A stretch of DNA of 64,000 nucleotides from Apodemus sylvaticus (taxonomy: Eukaryota; Chordata; Mammalia; Rodentia; Muridae). Below, piece after piece: positions 56,871 through 64,000 of this stretch (positions are counted from its first letter, which is position 1; every line of letters begins with the position of its first letter). The DNA lies in NCBI RefSeq assembly GCF_947179515.1, contig NC_067472.1:110472506-110536505 (forward strand). Reading direction: 5' to 3'. The notes beneath the pieces are model-generated. The model searched no databases and was not told the DNA's origin. It saw only the letters and a list, made by a program, of their open reading frames with translations. A program made the translations under genes and the position numbers.

Positions 56871-59800
56871 CTAATATCTACTTATCAGCATGTGCATACC
56901 ATGTGTGTTCTTTTGTGCCTGTGTTACCTAACTCACTCAGGATTATATCTTCTAATTCCATTCATTTGCCTAAGAACTTCATGAATTCATTGTTTTTAAT
57001 TGCTGAGTAGTATTGCCTTGTGTAAATGTACCACATTTTCTATCCATTCCTGTTGAGGGACATCTGGGTTCTTTCTAGCTTCTGACCATTATAAATAAGG
57101 CTGATATTAACATAATGGAGCATGTATCCTTATTACATGTTGGAGAATCTTCTGGGTATATACCCAGGAGTAGAATAGCTGACTCCTCTAGTAGTACTAT
57201 GTCCAAATTTCTGAGGAACTACCAAACTGATTTCTAGAATGGTTTCATCAGCTTTCAATCCTACCAGCAGTGAAGGAGTGTTTCTCTTTCTTCACAACCT
57301 CTCCAGCACCTGCTGTCACCTGAGTTTTTGATCTTAGCCATTCTGACTGGTGTTGCTTTGATTTCCATTTCCCTGATGACTAAGGGAATGTGATGAATGA
57401 CTGAACATTTCTTTAGGTGCTTCTCAGCCATTCAGTATACTTCAGTTGAGAATTTTTGTTTAGCTCTGTACCCCATTTTTTAATGGTGATATTTGGTTCT
57501 CTGGAGTCTAACTTCTCGAGTTCTTTGTATATATTGGATATTAGCCCTCTGTCAGATGTAGTCTTGGTAAAGATGTTTTCCCAAATTGTTGGTTGCCATT
57601 TTGTCCTATTGACAGCATCCTTTTCCTTACAGAAATTTTGTAATTTTATGATTTTCCTTTTGACAATTTTTGAGCACAAGCTATTGGCATTCTGTTCAGG
57701 AAATTTTCTCCTGTGCCCATGTACTCGAGGCTCTTCCCCACTTTCTTTTCAATTAGTGTCAGTGTGTCTGGTTTTATGTGGAGGTCCTTGATCCACGTGG
57801 ACTTTAGCTTTGTAAAAGGAGGTAGAAATTGATCAATTTGCATTCTCCTGCATGCTAAAAGCTAGTTGAACCAGCACCATTTGTTGAAAAGTCTATCTTT
57901 TTTTCCTTGTATGGTTTTAGCTCCTGTGTCAAAGATCTAGTGACCATAGGCATGTGGGTTCATTTCTGGGTCTTCAATTCTATTCAATTGATCTACCTGC
58001 CTGTCACTGTACTAATATTATGCAATTTTTATCACTATTGCTCTTTAGTACAGCTTAAGATCCGGGATGCTGATTCCCCAGAAGTCTTTTTGTTGTTAAG
58101 AATAGTTTTGTTTATCCTGGGTTATTTGTTATTCCAGATGAATTTGAGAATTGCCTGTTCTAACTCTATGAAGAATTGAGATGGAATTTTGATGGGGATT
58201 GTGTTGAATTTGTAGATTACTTTTGGCAAGATGGCCATATTTCCTATATGAATCCTGCCAATCCATGAACCTGGGAGATCTCCATCTTCTGAGGTCTCTT
58301 CGTTTTCTTTCTTCAGAGATTTTAAGTTCTTGATGTACAGTTCTTTAACTTGTTTGTTTAGAGTCACACCAGATACTTTATATTGTTTGTGATTATTGTA
58401 CAGGGTGTCCTTTCCCTAATTTCTTTCTGAGCCTCTTTATTTTTCAGTATAGGAAGGCTACTAATTTGTTTGAGTTAATTTTATATCTGGCCACTTTGCT
58501 GAAGTTATCAGCTGTAGGAGATCTCTGGCAGAGTTTTTGGTGTCACTTAAGTATGCTAACATATCATCTGCAAATACTGATAGTTTGACTTCTTCCTTTC
58601 TAATTTGTATCTCCTTAACCTCCTTTTGTTGTCTAATTGCTCTAGTTAGAACTTCAAGTACTATATTGAATAAATATGGAGAGAGAGGGCAGCCTTGTCT
58701 ATTCCCTGATTTTAGTGGGATTGCCTCAAGTTTCTCTCCATTTAGTTTGATGTTGTCTTCTGGTTTGTTGTATATTGCTTTTACTATGTTTAGGTATGGG
58801 CCATGAATTCCTGATCTTTCCATGACTTTTAACATGAAGGGATGCTGAATTTTGTCAAATGCTTTTTCAGCATCTAATGAAATGATTGGGTGGGTATTTT
58901 CTTTGAGTTTGTTTATATAGTGGATTACATTGATAGATTTCCATATATTGAACCATCCCTACATCCATGGTATGAAGCCTACTTGTTTGTCTCGAATGAC
59001 TGTTTTGATGTGTTCTTGGATTCGGTGGGCAAGAACTTTATTGAGTATTTTTGCATCGATATTCATAAGGGAAATTTGTCTGAAGTTCTCTTTGTTGGAT
59101 CTTTGTGTGGTTTTGTATCAGTGTCATTGTGGCTTCGTAGAAGTAGTTGGTTAGTGTTCCTTCTGTTTCTATTTTGTGGAATAGTTTGAAAAGTATTGGT
59201 AATAGATCTTCTTTAAAGGTCTGACAGAATTCTGCACTTAAACTATTTGGTCCTGTGCTTTTTTTTTTTTTTGGTTGGGAAACCTTCATTGAATGCTTCT
59301 ATTTCTTTAGGGATTATTGGACTGTTTAGATGGTCTATCTGAACCTGATTTAACTTTGGTCTTTGATATCTGTCTAGAAAACTGTCCATTTCACCCAGAT
59401 TTTCCAGTTGTGTTGAGTATAGGCTTTTGTAATAGCATCTGATGATTTTTTTTAATTTCCTCAGTTTCTGTTGTTAAATCTCCCTTTTCATTTCCAATTT
59501 TGTTAATTTGGATACTGTCTTTGTGGCCCCTTTTTAGTCTGGCTAAGGTGTATATCCATCTTGTTAATTTTCTAAAAGGACCAACTCTTGCTTTTTTTTT
59601 TTTTTTTTTTTTTGAGACAGGGTTTCTTTGTGGAGTCCTAGCTGTCCTGGAACTCACTCTGTAGACCAGGCTGGCCTCGAACTCAGAAATCCTCCTGCCT
59701 CTGCCTCCCAAGTGCTGGGATCACAGGCGTGCACCACCATGCCCAGCTTGCTTTTGCTGATTCTTTGTATAGTTCTTTCTGTTTTTACTTGGTTGATTTC

Positions 59801-60822
59801 AGCTCTGAGTTTGATTATTTCCTGCCATATACTCCTCTTGGGTGTATTAGCTTCTTTTGGTTCTAGAAATTTCAGGTGTGCTGTTAAGTTACTAGTGTAT
59901 GCTTTCTCCAGTTTCTTTTCAGAGATACTCAAAGCTATGAGTTTTCCTCTTAGCACTGCTTTCATTATGTCTCATAAGTTTGGGTATGTTGTGCCTTCAT
60001 TTTCATTAAATTCTAAAAGTCTTTGATTTCTTTTCTTATTTCTTTCTTGTCCAAGTTAACATTGAGTAGAAGATTGTTCAGCTTCCATGTGTATGTGGGC
60101 TTTTTGTTGTTTTTGTTGCTATTGAAGACCAGACTTCATCCATAGTGATTTGAGAGAAGGTATGGATTATTTCAGTCTTCTTATATTGTTGAGGTATGTT
60201 TTGTGACCGATTATATGGTCAATTTTGAAAAAGGTACCATGAGATGCTGAGAATAATATATATTCTTTTGATTTAGGATGAAATGTTCTGTAGATACCTG
60301 TTAAATTCATTTGGTCCATAACTTTGTTAGTTTCACAGTGTCTCTGTTTAGTTTGTGCTTCTCTGATCTGTCCATTATTGAGAGTAGGGTTAGGGTTGAA
60401 GTCCACCTCAATTATTGTGTGAGGGGCAATGTGTGCTTTGAGCTTTAGTGAATTTTCTTTTATGAATGTGGGTGCTCTTGCATTTGGAGTATAGATGATC
60501 AGAATTGAGAGTTCTTTTTGGTATATTTTTCCGTTGATGTGTATGAAGTGTCCTTCCTTGTTTTTTTGATGACTTTTAGTTGGAAGTCAATTTTATCCAA
60601 TATTACAATGGCTACTCCAGATTGTTTCCTGAGATCATTTCTTTGGAAAATTGTTTTCCAGCCTTTTACTCTGAGGTAGTGTTTGTCTTTGACACTGAGG
60701 TGTTTTTCCTATATGCAGCAAAATGCTGGATTCAGGCTGTTAGTCCATGTCTTTTTTATTGGGGAATTGAGTCCATTGGTGTTATGATATATTAAGGAAT
60801 AGTGATTGTTGCTTCCTGTTAC
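56871..60822 (-). pseudogene. L1-F ORF2, heavily degraded
   Basis: Pieces on the minus strand represent endonuclease (KIDHIIGHKT near 60200), RT palm (SGNRQGCPLSPYLFN and FADD near 58570) and the post-RT region to a stop at 56871-56873. The start codon is lost (GTA at 60822 where ATG is expected). Frameshifts and stops are frequent, and a B1 interrupts the region between endonuclease and RT. Confidence 0.92.
59587..59755 (-). mobile_element. B1 SINE inside L1-F
   Basis: B1 core at 59614-59746 on the minus strand with a T-run tail at left. 'cttgctttt' at 59587-59595 and 59747-59755 is the target duplication. It is younger than the L1 it interrupts. Confidence 0.95.
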
Positions 60823-60880
60823 TTTTGATGTTATTTTTATGTTTGTGTGGTTATCTTCTTTTTGGTTTGTTTATAGAAGA

Positions 60881-61974
60881 TTATTTTCTTGCTTTTTCTA
60901 GGCTATAGTTTCCCTACTTATGTTGGCATTTTCCATGTATTATCCTTTGTAGGCTGGATTTGTGGAAAGATATTGTGTTAATCTGGTTTTACTATGGAAT
61001 ATCTTGGTTTCTCCATCTATAGTAATTGTAAGTTTTGCTGGGTATTGTAGTCTGGGCTGGGATTTGTGTTCTCTTAGGGTCTGTATTTGATCTGCCCAGC
61101 ATCTTCTAGCTTTCATGGTTTCTTGTGAGAAGTCTGGAGTAATTCTGACAGTTCTACCTTTATATCTTACTTGAAATTTTTCCCTTATTGCTTTTAATAT
61201 TCTTTCTTTGTTTATTGCATTTGGTGTTTTGATTATTATGTGACATGAGGAATTTCTTTTCTGGTTTAATCTATTTGAAGTTCTGTAGGCTTTTTGTATG
61301 TTCATGGGCATCTCTTTCTTTAGGTTAGGGAGGTTTTCTACCATAATTTTCTTGATGACATTATGGCCCTTTAATTTGTAAATCTTTGCTCTCTTCTATA
61401 TCTATAATCCTTAGGTTTGTTCTTCTCATTGAGTCCTGGATTTCCTGGATGTTTTGGTTTAGAAGCTTTTTGAAGTTTTCATCTACTTTGACTGTTGAGT
61501 CAATGTTTTCTATAGTATCTTCTCCACCTGAGATTTCTCTTCTATATCTTGTATTTTGTTGTTGAATACAACATCCATGACACTCTATTTCTTTCCTAGG
61601 TTTTCTATTTCCAGGGTTGTCTCCCTTTGTTATTTTTTTATAGTTTCTACTTCAATTTTTAGATCCTGCATAGTTTTGTTCAGTACCTTCACTGGTTTGT
61701 TTGTGTTTTCCTGTAATTCTTTAAGGGATTTTTGTGTTTTCTCTTTAAAGTCTTCTAGCTGTTTACCTGTGTTCTTCTGTATTTCGTTAAGGGAGTTATT
61801 TTTGTCCTTCTTGAAGTCTTCTATTAGTATCATGAGATGTGATTTTAAATTCAAATCTTGCTTTTCCAGTGTGTTGGGATAATCAGGACTTGCTGTTTTG
61901 GGAGAACTGGGTTCAGATGGTGCCATGTAACCTTGGTTTCTGTTGGTAATGTTCTTGTGTTTGCCTTTTGCCAT
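60881..61974 (-). pseudogene. L1-F ORF1, degraded
   Basis: The ATG at 61974 begins MAKGKHKNITNRNQGY. An open run of 114 codons covers the N-terminus and coiled coil. After a gap of stops and shifts, the RRM/C-terminal part reopens (MPMNIQKAYRTSNRLNQ, 61290 region). The original stop is at 60881-60883. The coiled coil has fewer repeat units than in L1-A or L1-G. Confidence 0.92.
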
Positions 61975-62050
61975 CTAGTTATCTCTGGTGTTAGCTGGTC
62001 TTGCTCTCTCTGACTAGCTTATCTGTTGTGCAATCTTGTGTATCAGTACT

Positions 62051-62159
62051 CCTTAAAATACAAATAGCTTATTTTTCTTTCCACAATTATATACTCAGTG
62101 ATTAGACTATAAAAATAGTTGAAATCTCATATTCTTAAAGAAGATGAAAATAGTTTGTA
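62051..62159. other. Spacer between head-to-head L1s
   Basis: About 110 bp of AT-rich sequence with no clear L1 match, separating the 5' ends of L1-F and L1-G. Confidence 0.5.
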
Positions 62160-62514
62160 AATGTATAAAACAGGGAGACTCCACAGCATTTTGTGCACAG
62201 CCCACCAGGAGAGAGTGGTGTCCCAGCAGCACTTTCACTTCTGAGACAAGAGAGGTGAGATCTCTACCTTCTCTCTGGAGGGGATCACACATGGCCTAAG
62301 ATTAGTGGAGCAGCTGTGATGGGGAAGTCTACCTGCTGCCATTTGCACCAGGGAACCAGGACACTCCACAGTCTTATGTGCACAGCCCACCAGGAGAAAA
62401 TGATCTCCCAGCAGTGCTTTTACTTCTGAGCTCATAGGAATAAGGAAACAGGCCCACACGAGGAACAAATTCCAGCCAGAGACAGCAATACCAATTAGCA
62501 CCAGAGAAAACCAG
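62160..62514 (+). promoter_or_regulatory. L1-G 5' UTR: tandem monomers
   Basis: 'actccacag' and its following 70 bp ('gtgcacagcccaccaggaga', 'tcccagcag') occur at 62178 and again at 62363, a 185-bp period. This differs from the 312-bp units of L1-A, so the two elements carry different promoter types. Confidence 0.82.
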
Positions 62515-63667
62515 GTGGTGAAAGGCAAGCACAAGAACCCTACCAACAGAAACCAAGGCCACATGGCAACATCAGAACCCAGTTCTCCCACCACAGCAAG
62601 TCCCGGATACCCCAACACATTGGAAAAGCAAGAGTTGGATTTAAAATCATATCTCATGATACTGATAGAGGGTTTCAAGAAAGACTTAAAGAAATACAGG
62701 AGAACATTGGTAAACAGGTAAAAGACTTTAAAGAGGAAACACAAAAATCCCTTAAAGAAATACAGGAGATCATGGGTCAATAGGCAGAAACCCTTAAAGA
62801 AGAAACACAAAAATCCCTTAAAGAATGACAGGAAAACACAAACAATCAAGTGAAGGAACTGAACAAAATCATCCAGGATCTAAAAGTGGAAGTAGAAACA
62901 ATAAAGAAATTACAAAGTGAGACATCTCTGGAGATAGAAAACCTTGGAAAGAATTCAGGAGTCATAGATGCAAACATCAACAACAGAATATAAGAGATAG
63001 AAGAAAGAACCTCAGGTGCTGAAGATACCATAGAAAACATTGACTGAACAGTTAAAGAAAATGCAAAATGCATAAAGCTGGTAACCCAAAACATCCAGGA
63101 ACTTCAGGACACAATGAGAAGACCAAATTTAAGGATTATAGGTATAGACAAGAGTGAAGATTCCCAACTTAAAGGGCTAGTGAATATCTTCAACAAAATT
63201 ATAGAAGAAAACATCCCTAACCTAGAGAGAAGGAGATGCCCATGAACATACAAGAAGCCTTCAGAACTCCAAATAGACTGGACCAGAACAGAAACTCTTC
63301 CTGGCACATAATAATCAAAACACCAAATGCAGTAAACAAAGAAAGAATATTAAAAGCAGTAAGGGAAAAAGGGCAAGTAACTTATAAAGGCAGACATATC
63401 AGAATTACACCAGACTTCTCACCAGAGATGATGAAAGCTAGAAGATCCTGGGCAGACCTCATCCAGAACTTAAGAGAACTCAAATGCCAGCCCAGGATAC
63501 TATACCTAGCCAAACTCTCAATCATTATAGATGGAGAAGCCAAGATATTCCATGATAAAACCACATTTACACAATATTTTTCCACAAATACAGCCCTTCG
63601 AAGGATAATAGATGCAAAATGTCAACAGAAGGAGGGGAACTACCCCCTAGAAAAAGCAAGAAAGTAA
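62515..63667 (+). pseudogene. L1-G ORF1 with 66-bp repeats in the coiled coil
   Basis: The initiator is GTG (62515) where ATG is expected. The N-terminus then reads VKGKHKNPTNRNQGHMATSE. The coiled-coil region holds a 66-bp unit starting at 62685, 62751 and 62817, each beginning CTTAAAGAA. Three in-frame or frameshift lesions interrupt this part. The RRM and C-terminal domain are open at 63236-63667 (MPMNIQEAFRTPNRLDQ to NYPLEKARK). Not functional as read. Confidence 0.92.
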
Positions 63668-63724
63668 TCTTCTTCCAACAAACTTAAAAGAAGATAACTA
63701 CACAAACCTAAAAATAACATAAAA

Positions 63725-63810
63725 ATAACAGGAAGCAACAATCACTATTCCTTAATATCTCTTAACAATAATGGACTCAACTCCCCAATAAAAAGACATA
63801 GACTAACAGA
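63725..63810 (+). pseudogene. L1-G ORF2 first codons
   Basis: ITGSNNHYSLISLNNNGLNS (ATA for the expected ATG) and the following KRHRLTE match the ORF2 start, then homology ends. Confidence 0.85.
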
Positions 63811-63814
63811 AATA

Positions 63815-64000
63815 TTTAGCATGTAAATCTTCAATTTTATCAGAAAATGTTTGTAATTACATTTTTAATTAATTTATGTTTATGTAATGTTTTTATGCCT
63901 ACTATTTTATCTGCATTATTTTTCATGATAATCTTCAATTTTAATATGTCTTTCTATATATTTCCACTATTTTATCAGAAATGTTTTCAATGTAAATCTT
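63815..64000. repeat. AT-rich degenerate tandem repeat at window edge
   Basis: Variants of 'atgtaaatcttcaatttta' occur at 63821, 63925 and 63990. 'actattttatc' recurs at 63901 and 63965, giving a period of about 64-65 bp for the last units. The array appears to continue past the window. Confidence 0.55.

Larger units (their letters stand above)
56170..62050 (-). mobile_element. L1-F: older Lx-like LINE-1, nearly full length
   Basis: Minus-strand L1 whose 3' UTR is about 700 bp (56170-56870). It includes 'ggccatcctctgcaacatat' and 'gcagctggagccatgggtct', features of older Lx-type L1s and absent from L1-A to L1-E. ORF2, ORF1 and about 75 bp of 5' UTR follow to the right. Many stops and indels, and an internal B1 insertion, show it is the oldest large L1 here. 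No target duplication was identified. Confidence 0.92.
62160..63810 (+). mobile_element. L1-G: LINE-1 5' end (5' UTR, ORF1, start of ORF2)
   Basis: A plus-strand L1 with two tandem 5' monomers, ORF1 and only the first 28 or so codons of ORF2. Homology stops abruptly at about 63810 within the endonuclease start. The missing 3' part means either a deletion, a later insertion whose far side lies outside the window, or a rearrangement. It is not a normal L1 truncation, which removes the 5' end. Confidence 0.9.

Overview
The window looks like gene-poor nuclear DNA of a murid rodent, most probably mouse (Mus) or a close relative. The evidence is the repeat content: B1, B2 and B4-type SINEs, murine LINE-1 with tandem 5' promoter monomers, a rodent URR1-like hAT element, rodent LTR remnants and many long TC/TG/GATA microsatellites. 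Older mammal-wide repeats (MIR, L2, MLT1-type MaLR LTRs) lie beneath them. I found no exon, no conserved host protein, no tRNA or rRNA gene, no CRISPR array and nothing prokaryotic. Every long reading frame is explained by LINE-1 (sense or antisense) or by a microsatellite. The only RNA-gene-like sequence is a U6 snRNA pseudogene.

Layout. 0-19 kb: old repeats (URR1, B2, B4, B1, two MLT1-like LTRs, MIRs), the U6/L1 chimera at 11.7 kb, and a solo LTR nested in a B4 SINE at 16.5 kb. 19.26-25.43 kb: L1-A, a full-length minus-strand LINE-1 with an 18-bp target-site duplication, two promoter units, broken ORF1 and ORF2, and a short 3' transduction. 25.4-42 kb: scattered SINEs, truncated L1 3' ends, L2, microsatellites and unique DNA. 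42.0-43.34 kb: L1-D, a 5'-truncated plus-strand L1 with a second 3' transduction, inserted into an old L2. 44-50 kb: LTR-like and old L1 remnants. 50.27-51.87 kb: L1-E, a 5'-inverted (twin-primed) L1. 52.4-52.8 kb: an LTR-like element. 56.2-62.05 kb: L1-F, an older Lx-like minus-strand L1 carrying a B1. 62.16-63.81 kb: L1-G, a plus-strand L1 5' end with promoter monomers and ORF1, head-to-head with L1-F. The window ends in an AT-rich degenerate tandem repeat.

The genes of interest are ORF1 (RNA-binding chaperone) and ORF2 (endonuclease plus reverse transcriptase), the LINE-1 retrotransposition machinery. All copies here carry disabling lesions. The SINEs, the U6 pseudogene and the truncated L1s are products of the same machinery acting in trans or in cis, as shown by their A-tails and target-site duplications. 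I do not see a previously undescribed functional system. The most informative signals are insertion-mechanism records: two 3' transductions, a twin-priming inversion, a U6/L1 template-switch chimera, and tandem 66-bp expansions in the ORF1 coiled coil. Repeat family names come from recalled consensus features, not from a database search.
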